Assembly: GCF_000304475.1 (NCBI RefSeq)
Contig: NC_018944.1
Span: 744,001 to 808,000, forward strand
Length of the DNA stretch: 64,000 nt
Direction: 5' to 3'
Origin: Kazachstania africana CBS 2517
Lineage: Eukaryota > Ascomycota > Saccharomycetes > Saccharomycetales > Saccharomycetaceae
Shown: piece after piece, positions 1-9,069 of the stretch
How the letters are laid out: each line of letters starts with the position of its first letter
Numbering within the stretch: the stretch's first letter is position 1
Notes under the pieces: generated by a model
What the model was told of the DNA's origin: nothing
What the model saw: the letters and a program-made list of their open reading frames with translations, nothing else
Databases searched by the model: none
Position numbers and translations under genes: made by a program

Positions 1-335
1 TAACACAATATTCTCATTCGATACCACTAAATCAAAGACCCTGACGACACCAATGAACTTTCCAACAACATTTTAGAGGATTTTAGTCAATTATGGTCCC
101 AAAGCATCCCACCATGGACTTAGTGTCACTCTTCTCAGAGCTATTCCTGCCTAATTCCGCCATTTTCTGCACTTATGAAACGTCATTCAGCCTGTAAATA
201 CTTCGAGCTGCACGTAATTTTAGTTCCATCTTGCGTAGAAATTTTAACGATATTGTTTTTATTTATATAAAGGAAAAATGTAGTCCGATGGAAGGGATAC
301 ATTCAGTAAATGAATCGAGGCAATATATATCAAAT
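1..335. other. Left-edge intergenic region
   Basis: No gene can be supported here. All frames are interrupted or too short. A start-stop pair (ATG at 278 followed directly by TAG) and an in-frame upstream ATG at 288 precede the chosen COI1 start, so the right part is probably the COI1 promoter and leader. In S. cerevisiae RPP2B would come next; nothing resembling it is visible. Confidence 0.5.
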
Positions 336-734
336 ATGAACTCTTCGGCAAGTCCATTCAGAACGGTTGGGTATGTTAATGGCAGAGAATGGCTTTTTGT
401 AACGTTACAGCTTGACTAACTTTTGTTTTATGTCTCTAGTAAGAGTGTATTATATGCATTTGGAATTGGTATAGCAGCAATATTTATATCTAAATCCATC
501 ATTAGAGATAGAAGGGATAAGCATTTTATAACAGCTGCCAGAGTTATGAAAGATAATGAAGATGATAAGAATAGGGATTATTATGATAATGTTGCACTGG
601 TGAGGCCAGGTTTTCCTCTGCCCAGGGAAGAACAGACCTTAAAGAGGAAAAATAGGTATGAGGGTACCGGTGTAAGTGCAGCGACTCGCAAGAGAGGTGA
701 TAAACTGGGATTTTGGGATAGAAGAAATAATTAA
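336..734 (+). CDS. COI1: Coi1-like small mitochondrial protein, spliced
   Basis: Two exons, 336-370 and 440-734, encode about 109 residues. The second exon gives a hydrophobic segment (AFGIGIAAIFI) near the N-terminus followed by a charged tail rich in Arg, Lys, Asp and Asn, the shape of a single-pass membrane protein. The call rests on position and architecture: in S. cerevisiae the intron-containing gene YDR381C-A (COI1) lies convergent to YRA1, as here. The family is reported to help assemble or stabilise respiratory complexes III and IV. The start at 336 is the ATG nearest the donor; an in-frame ATG at 288 would add 16 residues. I did not align the protein residue by residue, so the name is inferred mainly from synteny. 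Confidence 0.7.
371..439 (+). other. COI1: COI1 intron
   Basis: A 69-nt intron with donor GTATGT at 371, branch site GACTAAC at 414-420 and acceptor TCTCTAG ending at 439. The first branch-site base is G rather than the yeast consensus T. Removal joins GG to T (a Gly codon) and keeps the frame open to the stop at 732-734. Confidence 0.7.
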
Positions 735-914
735 TTGACAAATGACTTGTAAATATTGAATACACTAAATAAAAAATTATATTTTTTTACAACTTACATA
801 GAGAGGAATAACTCTAGTAGACAGAATTTTATTTATATTTTTCACCTTGGGACAAACTCTTAAATGTATAAACAAAGAACAGGAATAACATAAAATAATT
901 TCGGATTGTATAAC

Positions 915-2269
915 TTAGTTACCTGTGGCAGCAGCGGCATTACTGCTATCACCGAAATAGTCGGCCATTTCTTTGTCTAAATCCTCTAAACTTTTCTTGG
1001 CAGGCTTCTCTTTCTTTGGACGTTGAGTCTTCTTCTTAGCTAAAGCAGCTTTTCTGTTTGGACCTCTAACTGGAGCAGCTGGTCTGTTACCTCTTTGCGG
1101 GCCTTGATTTTGGCCTCTGGTTGGTAATGGTTTGATTCTCTGTGATAAATCTTGACGAGATTGAGTTGGATCAACAATCAAATTCAATCTTAATTTAGAT
1201 CTGCCACCATCAATTGGAGCACCATTAAACTTGTTAACGGCGACCTTTGCAGATTCACTGTTTCTGAATGTTATATTAGCCATACCAGTGGATTGACCTC
1301 TTTCGTTGTAACTCAATAGGACACTTTGGACACCACCGACTTGGGAAGAAAAAAATTCCTAAAAATAAATTATATAATTGTTAGTTTCTCAAAAATTACA
1401 CCAAAAATAAAATAAAAATAGCGGTACTATCATGGTCTCTTAATCATAAATGGGAAATAAAATTACTTCAATAAAATGAAAAAAATAAAATAAAAAGGAC
1501 AGAAACTCAAACATTGAAGTTTGAACATTCCTTTTTCAAAACTTTTCATTAGGTCAAAAATGAAACTAGACTCATATCAATGATACAGCTGTGGGCCTAT
1601 AAAAAGGCAAAAAATCAAAATGAAGATAAAATAGCTTCCGTGGCAAAAAGAAGAAAAATATGGTAATACTATTGATCACTCCCTCATATGAAAGATGCCA
1701 AATTTAATTGCTCCTTCATGGATCAAATAGATATATTATTTTCTAATACCTTTCTTTTTGGAAAGAAGAATAGCGAATTCCCTATTCCACACGGGTATCA
1801 TCATACAGCTTACGAACAATATACTGAAAAGTATCACATCAGTTCGATAAAACAAATGAAGCATCATTCAATATGATCCAGTTCATTAGGTAAAACCCAG
1901 GTTTTGAAAAACGATTAAAAAAATAATAAAAAAGAGGAAAAAAAAATGAATTCCCTATGATTAAGCGCCCCTCAATTTTTATTGGAAAAATCAATAACAT
2001 ACTCTAACAGCGTCCTGTTTGATGTCTCTTGGTAGACCTTCAACGTTAACTTTTGTCAAAGAGCTAGCAGATGAGTTTAGCATTCTAGCAACCCTTGAAA
2101 CGGCATTTGCTGGACCTCTAGAGGTTCTTTGTCTGTTGACTGGTTGCGAACGACGGTGGTTGACCTGCTTGGTAGCTCTTCTTGGAGCAGCGGCACGAGC
2201 TCCACGGGTGGCTCTCTTTGGTCTGGTACCAATGATTTCATCTAGTGACTTGTTTAAGTTAGCGGACAT
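915..2269 (-). CDS. YRA1: mRNA export adaptor Yra1 (ALY/REF), spliced
   Basis: Exon 1 is 2269-2003 (89 codons) and exon 2 is 1358-915; together they encode about 236 residues. Yra1 is the nuclear RNA-binding adaptor of the TREX complex that hands mRNA to the Mex67-Mtr2 export receptor. Visible features are the conserved N-box (LDEIIG near residue 10), Arg-rich flanks, an RRM split by the intron (KVNVEGLP, then EFFSSQVGGVQ and GMANITF), and the C-terminal box KKSLEDLDKEMADYF. The acceptor TAG at 1361-1359 restores the frame exactly, giving AVR joined to EFF. The strand and the ARO10 and COI1 neighbours match S. cerevisiae. The large intron is retained as in S. cerevisiae, where it mediates autoregulation; that regulation is inferred here. 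Confidence 0.95.
1359..2002 (-). other. YRA1: Large YRA1 intron
   Basis: A 644-nt intron, unusually long for a yeast, with donor GTATGT at 2002-1997, branch-like AACTAAC at 1386-1380 and acceptor ending at 1359, about 22 nt after the branch A. The branch site departs from TACTAAC at its first base. In S. cerevisiae the YRA1 intron is also long with a non-consensus branch site (GACTAAC), linked to slow splicing and negative feedback. Short ORFs inside the intron look like chance. Confidence 0.85.
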
Positions 2270-2615
2270 AGTTATTATAGTTTATAAATATTTGATGAGG
2301 GAGGTTTTTTATTTTCTGGTTTCTTTTTAAACTTTAGAAAAATTCAACCTTGTTCGAGTTTTATCAGTCAAAGAAAGTCTTCTGACTCCAATGAAAATAT
2401 GTTGCTTCCTTTTATATGTTTTTTTTTCCTTGGCTGGTCTTTCTTGCCACCGAAATATTTTTAGCAAAAAAAAAAAGTTAGTGTATTTATTTTTGTATGT
2501 AATGTGTGGGTTCATGAAGAATTACAAATCACATGATAATAAATTCTTTATACTAGTATGTAAAAGTGTATATAAGATGTTAAATATATAATCAAGGTGG
2601 TGATAGATCCTCAGA
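2270..2615. other. YRA1 promoter and ARO10 3' region
   Basis: A 346-bp gap between the YRA1 start and the ARO10 stop, both on the minus strand. It is AT-rich with poly(A/T) runs. No gene is seen. Confidence 0.5.
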
Positions 2616-4523
2616 CTAGGCCTTTGGTTTCTTGACTTTGGCAGCTTCGACCATGGACTTGAGTTGCTCTGGGTAGTCCAGGACTCCTAGAATGACCTCA
2701 ATGAATTCGATCTTGTTACGTTCCGTTTCATTTTTCAATTGTTTAAATTTATTTAATAGCTTTGATGGTGACTTTATTGTGGTGTTAACGGTTGCTTTAT
2801 TATCGAAATCACCTAACGCTTCGAAGATCTTTGTCCAATTCCATGCCATTATATCATTGTAGGATCTTGTGGGACCCAAAATGGCCCTTTCAATGGTATA
2901 ACCGTCGTTATTCAAAAGAATGATTTCAATGGGGATGTTGTAACGGATAAAAGAGGACAGCTCCTGCACAGTCATTTGTGCTGCACCGTCACCTTCCATT
3001 AATATCAATCTTGGATTGTAAGTTTCTGGAATTTTACCGTACAGATGACAACGAGGGTAATCTTGCATGGCAATGCCTACACCTAATGCTGCAGGCAATG
3101 CAGTACCTATTGACAAGTAAAATCCTTGTGTAATATATTTCAATTGGTCTGGTAGTAGGAAGTCTCTAGTTGCAAATTGGAATGCACCAGTTTCCACAAC
3201 GAGGACATCACCATCATTTAAATAATCTGGAACATTCTGTGCCAAGAAATTTTGGGTAATCTTATTACTATCGGGATCAGCTGATGGGAATTTTAATTCA
3301 ATGGTTGGGTCAAATTTAGTTACTGATGGATCATAATCAAAATCAAATCTTTTAATGTCAATTTTGATTAACATTCGTTTCAAAACATGAATGAAATTGA
3401 TTCCCTTGAAGAGTGTTTCCTCATGGGACCCAGTGTCATATAATCTGATGTAAGTGGGATGCATTTCAATTAATTTAGCATTTTGACGATATGAGAAAGT
3501 ATAGTGTCCATGATTAATTTCATTAATGTCAATTCCGACGTTGATAATTAAATCGCATTTCAAAAATCTGTCAATAACGGTTTCTGCACCTTCATTACCA
3601 TTATAAAGACCCATGTAATATGGATTTTGTTCATTAATAATTGATTTGCCATTGAAAGTGGTGAAGTTCCATATTTTGGTCAATGTAATAAATTCATTTA
3701 ATAATTTATTACCATGGTAACGATCGGTCAAGACATCACCAATTATAGCGGGTGATTTACTTGAATAGATTTGATCCAGAATCAAATTTGTAATTTGGTC
3801 AATTTGATTCAATTTATCATCCTGTAATATACAATCTTGGAACGTAATTTTTGGTCTTTGTAACAAGTTTTTCGTATCGACCATCATATTAACAAAATCA
3901 CATGGAACAAAAATATAACCTGGTTTAGAATATCTGTAAATATCCATGATAACTTTATCAACTTGATCGCAAGCTGTATCGATATTTTCTAAATATTCAG
4001 TTGAACAAGAGATACGATCTTTAACCATTTCATAATAAATTTTATGATTTGGACCAGAGAAATTTGAATCATTCAATTGTGGTACTAAATGGTGTAAATT
4101 TCTTTGTTTAAAGTCATCATGTTGAGAATCTATTGATCTTGCCACACCAACGATATGTAACAATTTAACGTTTTCAGCAAATGCGCCAGCAATACCATTC
4201 ATAGCAGATAATTCCCCGACACCATATGTAGTGATTAAACAGCCGATACCTTGAGAATAGCGAGAATATCCATCTGCCGCATAAGCGGCATTCAATTCAT
4301 TACACGTGCCTATCCATCTAAGACCTTGATTGATAATACTGTCATCATATAAATATTCTAGTAGTGGTAAATTGAAATCACCTGGTACACCGAATACAGA
4401 TTTAGTACCACAAGATAAGATTCTTTGAAAGATATATTCACCGAATCTAATTTGGTCTTTAGCAATGGATTTATATTGGAATGAGTAAGGCACAGAGTCA
4501 GTATGCAAAGTGACAGGTGCCAT
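2616..4523 (-). CDS. ARO10: Phenylpyruvate (2-oxo acid) decarboxylase Aro10
   Basis: A 635-residue thiamine-diphosphate enzyme, the same length as S. cerevisiae Aro10. It decarboxylates phenylpyruvate and related 2-oxo acids in the Ehrlich pathway that turns aromatic and branched amino acids into fusel alcohols. The N-terminal pyrimidine-binding region has FGVPGDFNLPLLEYL and the catalytic-Glu motif CNELNAAYAADGY. The C-terminal cofactor motif begins GDGAAQMTVQEL and ends at LLNNDGYT. The N-terminus starts directly with a decarboxylase fold, so the enzyme is probably cytosolic. It is divergent to SDH6 across a 756-bp promoter region, and S. cerevisiae has the same pair in the same relation. 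ARO10 is induced by aromatic amino acids through Aro80 in S. cerevisiae; CCG-rich motifs upstream are compatible with that but not proof. Confidence 0.93.
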   Translation of the reverse strand: MAPVTLHTDSVPYSFQYKSIAKDQIRFGEYIFQRILSCGTKSVFGVPGDFNLPLLEYLYDDSIINQGLRWIGTCNELNAAYAADGYSRYSQGIGCLITTYGVGELSAMNGIAGAFAENVKLLHIVGVARSIDSQHDDFKQRNLHHLVPQLNDSNFSGPNHKIYYEMVKDRISCSTEYLENIDTACDQVDKVIMDIYRYSKPGYIFVPCDFVNMMVDTKNLLQRPKITFQDCILQDDKLNQIDQITNLILDQIYSSKSPAIIGDVLTDRYHGNKLLNEFITLTKIWNFTTFNGKSIINEQNPYYMGLYNGNEGAETVIDRFLKCDLIINVGIDINEINHGHYTFSYRQNAKLIEMHPTYIRLYDTGSHEETLFKGINFIHVLKRMLIKIDIKRFDFDYDPSVTKFDPTIELKFPSADPDSNKITQNFLAQNVPDYLNDGDVLVVETGAFQFATRDFLLPDQLKYITQGFYLSIGTALPAALGVGIAMQDYPRCHLYGKIPETYNPRLILMEGDGAAQMTVQELSSFIRYNIPIEIILLNNDGYTIERAILGPTRSYNDIMAWNWTKIFEALGDFDNKATVNTTIKSPSKLLNKFKQLKNETERNKIEFIEVILGVLDYPEQLKSMVEAAKVKKPKA

Positions 4524-5279
4524 TGTATAAAGATATTATTTGTTATGAGTATATATAAGTCAATGTGTTTTGAAAATCTATCAAGACAACGGTAACAGAA
4601 CAACGTATTATATACTTGCCAGTTCTTATAGAGAGGATTGTGTGTTCTTGCGCCAAGTACCACCAAGTATTGTGAACTGATTAGTGAGATCCCGAAAATC
4701 AGCGTCAGACACCTTGTTTTACCATCAATAACCGAGTGCGGGACGGGCCACAAATTGGTGGCATCTCCGTGTCTAACCGAAATGCCCTTTCGAAGCAAGA
4801 CGGAACCCAACGGCTATTCACGGCGACGTCACAAGAACATGCCTTCTCGGGATGTGGAACGGAGCTCTCCATCCAATCGGTTGACAACATCAAGATAATC
4901 AGGAAGCCGTGCCATCAATTTCTAAGAAACGCATTGCTTCTGATACTGCAATACCTAAAACAAGATATGTTGAACTTTGACAGAAAGTTTCTAGATACTC
5001 CATTGATTAAGGCTGCAGAAACGATAGTGATACCAATATCTAAATACTCGTTTAAATAAAATATGAGATACTTGTTGTAATATTATGGTTAATCTTATCT
5101 CGATGGATGGATGGATTCCTCAGAACATGTCACGTGACGAGCGGAAATTGGACATCCACCACCCATACATACCAAAGAGCGTTTCTATCCGCTCGGAGTT
5201 TTCAGTTCGTCTACTTGAAGGATTCTCTCAAATGGAGAGAAACGACAATACCACCTAAGGCTTCCAACATAGTAGCAAT
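4524..5279. promoter_or_regulatory. ARO10-SDH6 divergent promoter region
   Basis: A 756-bp region between divergent genes. Several CCG or CGG triplets lie between about 4690 and 4860 (for example ACCGAGTGCGGGACGGG near 4732 and AACCGAAATGCC near 4775), as expected for a zinc-cluster activator such as Aro80; no exact Aro80 consensus was matched. A palindromic GTCACGTGAC (5129-5138, Cbf1 or another bHLH factor) and CACCCATACAT (5160-5170, Rap1-like) lie nearer SDH6. Short ORFs here look accidental. Confidence 0.45.
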
Positions 5280-5522
5280 ATGGCCGTGAGAAAGTTTACT
5301 GGTTTACAAAGAGATGTGCTCCATCTATACAGGCAATGGATCAGATTAGCTTTCCAAAAACCATCGGCAAATAGGCAAAACTTTTTAAACTATATACATC
5401 TGGAATTTCATAAGAATAGAGACTTAAGACGTAAAGATTTCACTACCATAGAATATCTTATACGGAATGGACAGAAAAAATTGAAAACTTTCCAAAACCC
5501 AAATCTGAAAAATATTCATTGA
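5280..5522 (+). CDS. SDH6: Succinate dehydrogenase assembly factor Sdh6 (LYR protein)
   Basis: An 80-residue mitochondrial matrix protein of the SDHAF1 family, which assists delivery of iron-sulfur clusters to the Sdh2 subunit of complex II. The diagnostic motif is LYRQWIRLAF near residue 17, after GLQRDVLHLYR, followed by a basic segment with HKNRDLRRKDF. The length equals the yeast family. The stop codon lies only 31 bp from the convergent RGA2 stop, and a 19-bp repeat runs through both ends. Synteny with ARO10 and RGA2 matches YDR379C-A. Confidence 0.92.
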   Translation: MAVRKFTGLQRDVLHLYRQWIRLAFQKPSANRQNFLNYIHLEFHKNRDLRRKDFTTIEYLIRNGQKKLKTFQNPNLKNIH

Positions 5523-5580
5523 AAACTTATATATTCATTGGAAGTTCATATATTCATTGAAAATTTATATATTCAAATGT
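5512..5580. repeat. 19-bp tandem repeat across SDH6 and RGA2 stops
   Basis: ATATTC(A) recurs at 5512, 5531, 5550 and 5569, an exact 19-bp period; the first three copies continue as ATATTCATTG. The first copy contains the SDH6 stop. The third and fourth contain the last codons and stop of RGA2 on the other strand, so the repeat writes both C-termini. Confidence 0.75.
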
Positions 5581-7704
5581 AAACTCAACAATATAATTTC
5601 TTTCGTTCAGATCAACCATCTCTTTAATACCCGTAGAATCCAATAATATCGTAGGCGTAAAAATTAACGAAAGATTATGCAAATTCATCTTATTGTATCT
5701 TTCAAATTGAACAATTTTTTCGACATGCAATTTCAAGTTTTTCAATAGTTTATAATTTTCAACCGGTAAATTCATTAAAATCCTTGTTATTTCATTCATA
5801 CAATATTCGTATAATTGTCCATTCAATGATTCACCACCACTCAGTGGTAATTCTTTAAGTAAATTATTTCTTCTGACAAATTCTATCAACAATTCATAAT
5901 TTTCAAAATTAATCACTGGCTCCTTGAATAATCTTAATATTCTCTTCATTACACCACATATAACATGAACAAATTCTGAATCTTCATCTTTAACACTTTC
6001 GTTGACTAAAGCATTAAAAGATTCACCATTTAATAATTTTTTCTCCACATTTTCAATCTGTAAAGTGGACCCAGATTTTCTATAAATTCCTTCCTTTTGT
6101 AGATATAAAGTTTGCGATTCAACAAAATTCATACATTTATAGACTAATTCAAGTAAAAAGAATTTATCGTACTCAATTACCCCCAACGAGGAATTATCAC
6201 TATTTGAATTCCCAGAGGATAAATTCGGTGATTTCATCCCTGAATTATCACCATTGGTACTACCATTGAAAAGTTTCCAGATAGATTTGGATCTACTGTG
6301 TATCTTGGTATCATTTCTCAACGATTCAACTTCTTTCAATAAGTTGTTCTTACTGGTAGTTAATACATCAATTTCATTCAACAATGCCGCCTTATTATTC
6401 TCCAAATTAATTAAATCTAATTTCAACTTACGTAATCTTAATTCAGCATCTTTAATCTCTTTCTCAACAGCAGTCTCATATCGATAACTTGTAGTCTGTA
6501 GACTGATAGATCTATGATGATCCATCGAAACACGAGAATCTGTCGCTGAGTACCCCACAGTCGGCCTGATATTGTCAAACCTTCCACTATTATCTGGAGG
6601 TGGTGTTCTAAACATGGCAACTTTAGATGGTGAGGGTGATGCAAGTTGTTCCTTTTTCGGAGTCGTCATAAGGAAAGTATCACTACGCCCTTTTATTCTA
6701 CTCCTAGGTTGGAATTGTGACGATTTGGGGGCATTACCCACACCCCAACCAGAATGGGTATCAGTCGTCTCATTCCTCGTTTTAAACGTTTTGAAAATAT
6801 TTTTGGATCTCAGTGAAAATGATCTACTCAATTTCTTCGGTGGTGACTGCGTTTTGTTGGCCGCTGTATTAGAGGATAGATTAATGGTAGTGGAAATTGG
6901 ATTGAAGTAATTATTATTATTAAGTTTTGGTAAATTTAACGCCAGCCCTTGTCTTTCTTCAGTCGCGGTCAAAATAGGACTACTAATAGGACTCTTTACA
7001 AATCGATGTTCCGGTACCGTTTGGCTGGAAATTTCAATGCTAGGTGTAAAGGTAAGTGTATTGCTAATAGATTCAGCCAAACTATCAGTATCATCATCAT
7101 CATCATCATCAGAGAACTTGAAATCGTCATCTAATGTATTTTTCAACATATCATCAATCGATATATTTCTCTTGTGACCTACATCATCATTGTTAGGCTC
7201 CAAACTACTTTTTGAACTCCCAGAGACTATCATTTCCTTACTGGTATTGCTATTGTTGGAGTTTGGCCTGCTTGGAGATCTCTCTGGAACCAGCATATTT
7301 TGTTTTGCCAATAGATTTTCTCTTTTCTCAAGCAGAACTCTATGACAATCAATACAGAACAGACCCTTCTTGCTCTTCGTATATTTCAAGTCCCGTATAG
7401 GTTTCTTACATTTGGAGCAACAGAAACAGCTCTCGCAGATGATTTCGTTAGTGGATCCCAGTACTATTGCAGAACCATCAATATTTTCATTACACAAATG
7501 ACAGTAACTGGAACAGTGCCTACAGAAAAGGGCACCTGTCCTTTCCAAAATGACAAAATCGTTAGCCTCGATATCAGGCTCTAACGAAGTACCACACTTG
7601 TGGCAGCTAAAACAGTCTGGATGCCATTTCATACCATGATAGTCCATGTATTTAGCTTTCTCATCGACCAACTGACCACATCTATTACAGGAAATCCGAG
7701 ACAT
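5554..7704 (-). CDS. RGA2: LIM-domain Rho GTPase-activating protein (Rga2/Rga1)
   Basis: About 716 residues from the ATG at 7704. It is predicted to stimulate GTP hydrolysis by Cdc42 at sites of polarised growth. Two zinc-binding LIM domains occupy roughly residues 4-125 (CNRCG, WHPDCFSC, CRHCSSYC, CIDCH). A disordered Ser/Asn-rich middle includes a poly-Asp run and the conserved DTHSGWGV and RSFSLRSKN patches. A short coiled coil follows, then the RhoGAP domain with the arginine-finger motif GIYRKSG and the late motif NLSLIFTP. The reading frame stays open to another ATG at 7806, adding 34 residues; I chose 7704 because it starts just before the first LIM cysteine, as in S. cerevisiae. The protein is shorter than the roughly 1000-residue S. 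cerevisiae relatives, mainly in the linker. RGA1 and RGA2 are duplicates, so the symbol rests on position. Confidence 0.88.
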   Translation of the reverse strand: MSRISCNRCGQLVDEKAKYMDYHGMKWHPDCFSCHKCGTSLEPDIEANDFVILERTGALFCRHCSSYCHLCNENIDGSAIVLGSTNEIICESCFCCSKCKKPIRDLKYTKSKKGLFCIDCHRVLLEKRENLLAKQNMLVPERSPSRPNSNNSNTSKEMIVSGSSKSSLEPNNDDVGHKRNISIDDMLKNTLDDDFKFSDDDDDDDTDSLAESISNTLTFTPSIEISSQTVPEHRFVKSPISSPILTATEERQGLALNLPKLNNNNYFNPISTTINLSSNTAANKTQSPPKKLSRSFSLRSKNIFKTFKTRNETTDTHSGWGVGNAPKSSQFQPRSRIKGRSDTFLMTTPKKEQLASPSPSKVAMFRTPPPDNSGRFDNIRPTVGYSATDSRVSMDHHRSISLQTTSYRYETAVEKEIKDAELRLRKLKLDLINLENNKAALLNEIDVLTTSKNNLLKEVESLRNDTKIHSRSKSIWKLFNGSTNGDNSGMKSPNLSSGNSNSDNSSLGVIEYDKFFLLELVYKCMNFVESQTLYLQKEGIYRKSGSTLQIENVEKKLLNGESFNALVNESVKDEDSEFVHVICGVMKRILRLFKEPVINFENYELLIEFVRRNNLLKELPLSGGESLNGQLYEYCMNEITRILMNLPVENYKLLKNLKLHVEKIVQFERYNKMNLHNLSLIFTPTILLDSTGIKEMVDLNERNYIVEFTFEYINFQ

Positions 7705-7806
7705 CTCAGGGTTCAGTACTGCAATATGAAAATTTCGTACTCCTCTATTCTCCTTGCAACTAACAAGCCGGTAATCACACAATATGATAAAGCTATGATC
7801 GACCAT

Positions 7807-8260
7807 TTAAGAACTACTTGGCCAAATAATTATCAGATTCAAGAATTTCGCTCCGTCGAATATTCCAATAGATTTCCTACTCGGGCTGAGAACGATCTAT
7901 AAATAGAGAGGCACATCACTTTAAAAGCCTCTCAATTAACCGGCGAACGGGTGACAGAGATGGTAAAGCAACCATTCTCACATTCACATCACAAGCATAA
8001 CGGAATGTTTTACAACAATTTGAAAACTGCCATAATCATCGAATCTCCATGTAATACAGAGATGTTTTGCCCCATCCGGGTAGCGCACACGGGCTTTTTT
8101 TCAATATGCAATATTATTGACATTTAATATGAGAGAGAGAGAAAAAAAAACTGGTAGAAAGTGCACTTCACGCATAGTTTCAAGGAAGTATATACCATTA
8201 GCCGTTCTCAGTTTGGTCACTCGAGTGTCTTTGCAACTATCAAAATTATTACATCACATA
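7807..8260. other. RGA2-LSM6 divergent promoter region
   Basis: About 450 bp between divergent genes. The LSM6 frame is open upstream of its likely start back to 8117, but that translation does not resemble an Sm protein. No clear factor site was recognised. Confidence 0.5.
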
Positions 8261-8503
8261 ATGTCCGAAACTTCTACTGTCTCTACACAATTTTTATCAG
8301 ATATAATAGGCAAGCCGGTCAATGTTAAACTACATTCAGGCATGCTATATACAGGCCTACTACAGTCTATAGACGGTTTTATGAATGTAGCATTAGCACA
8401 AGTTACAGAGCACTATGAAAGTAAGGAGAATGGTCTCTTGACGAAGTATAATTCCGATGTTTTCCTCAGAGGTACCCAAGTCATGTATATTAGTGAAGTA
8501 TAG
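8261..8503 (+). CDS. LSM6: Lsm6, Sm-like RNA-binding ring subunit
   Basis: An 80-residue Sm-fold protein, a subunit of the Lsm1-7 ring (cytoplasmic mRNA decay) and the Lsm2-8 ring (U6 snRNA binding in the nucleus). Sm1 covers FLSDIIGKPVNVKL through GFMNVAL and Sm2 is DVFLRGTQVMYIS, typical for Lsm6. I chose the ATG at 8261 (MSETSTVS) because it gives the family's normal length; the open frame extends 48 codons further upstream with no similarity. It is convergent with ATP17, with 74 bp between the stops. Confidence 0.93.
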   Translation: MSETSTVSTQFLSDIIGKPVNVKLHSGMLYTGLLQSIDGFMNVALAQVTEHYESKENGLLTKYNSDVFLRGTQVMYISEV

Positions 8504-8577
8504 ACAAAGGACTAACATATAGACATATATATTATTAAGAATATAGTATAATTTTGTGTTCATTTTTGTTCTTCCCA

Positions 8578-8901
8578 TTAATGATGCTCTTCGTGTTTCT
8601 GGTGTCTCAAATGTAGATAGTATTCCATTGAGTAACCTAAAAGTATCAGGGCCCCACATAGATGCAATAAGGGCTTCCCACTGGCTTGATCATCATTGAA
8701 ATATTTGGCCTTGTACCAGTTAATTACCCCTGTATTCTTCGTATCGGTCGTCTTGGCGGGTCCCCTGGGCAGTAATTTGTAGAAACTAACCATATTCGAT
8801 ACTCTCTTAGCATTGGGTTGCGACCCAATCTGTTTAGCGGACACTATCTTTGGTGGGATCAACGTTGAAATCGAACGTCTGAATATAATATTACTGCTCA
8901 T
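8578..8901 (-). CDS. ATP17: ATP synthase subunit f (Atp17)
   Basis: 107 residues. This is a small subunit of the membrane Fo sector of mitochondrial F1Fo-ATP synthase. The N-terminus is basic, Ser-rich and lacks acidic residues (FRRSISTLIPPKIVSAKQ), like a cleaved presequence. The core has VSNMVSFYKLLPRGPA and the single membrane span LLHLCGALILLGYSMEYY, followed by a His-rich tail. The neighbour ARH1 on the same strand matches the YDR377W-YDR376W order. Confidence 0.92.
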   Translation of the reverse strand: MSSNIIFRRSISTLIPPKIVSAKQIGSQPNAKRVSNMVSFYKLLPRGPAKTTDTKNTGVINWYKAKYFNDDQASGKPLLHLCGALILLGYSMEYYLHLRHQKHEEHH

Positions 8902-9069
8902 TAATGCACGTCTATATATTTATCTCTAATGTTTTCATCACTAAAGGAGTCTGATAAACTGAATGGTCTTTTTTTTTTTCTGTTCCCATTCGCTTTCACT
9001 ATTAAAAGGCTTATTATGCTTGAAATTTTATTGGACAATTGTATAGTCAAGATATAAAAGTTTAGACAA

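Noticed and set aside
1..75. Minus-strand open stretch to the left edge
   Set aside because: Only about 25 codons, preceded by a stop and lacking an ATG or splice acceptor; not enough for a partial gene.
1688..1876. 62-codon ORF inside the YRA1 intron
   Set aside because: AT-rich, no homology, and antisense to the intron; expected by chance.
5129..5138. GTCACGTGAC as a centromere CDEI element
   Set aside because: No AT-rich CDEII of about 80 bp or CDEIII follows; it is a promoter-type bHLH site.
7705..7806. 34-residue N-terminal extension of RGA2
   Set aside because: Possible, but not like S. cerevisiae; the second ATG starts just before the first LIM cysteine. Kept as an alternative start.
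8117..8260. 48-codon in-frame extension of LSM6 with an ATG at 8144-type positions
   Set aside because: It would make a 128-residue Lsm6 with an extension unlike the family; the downstream ATG gives normal length.
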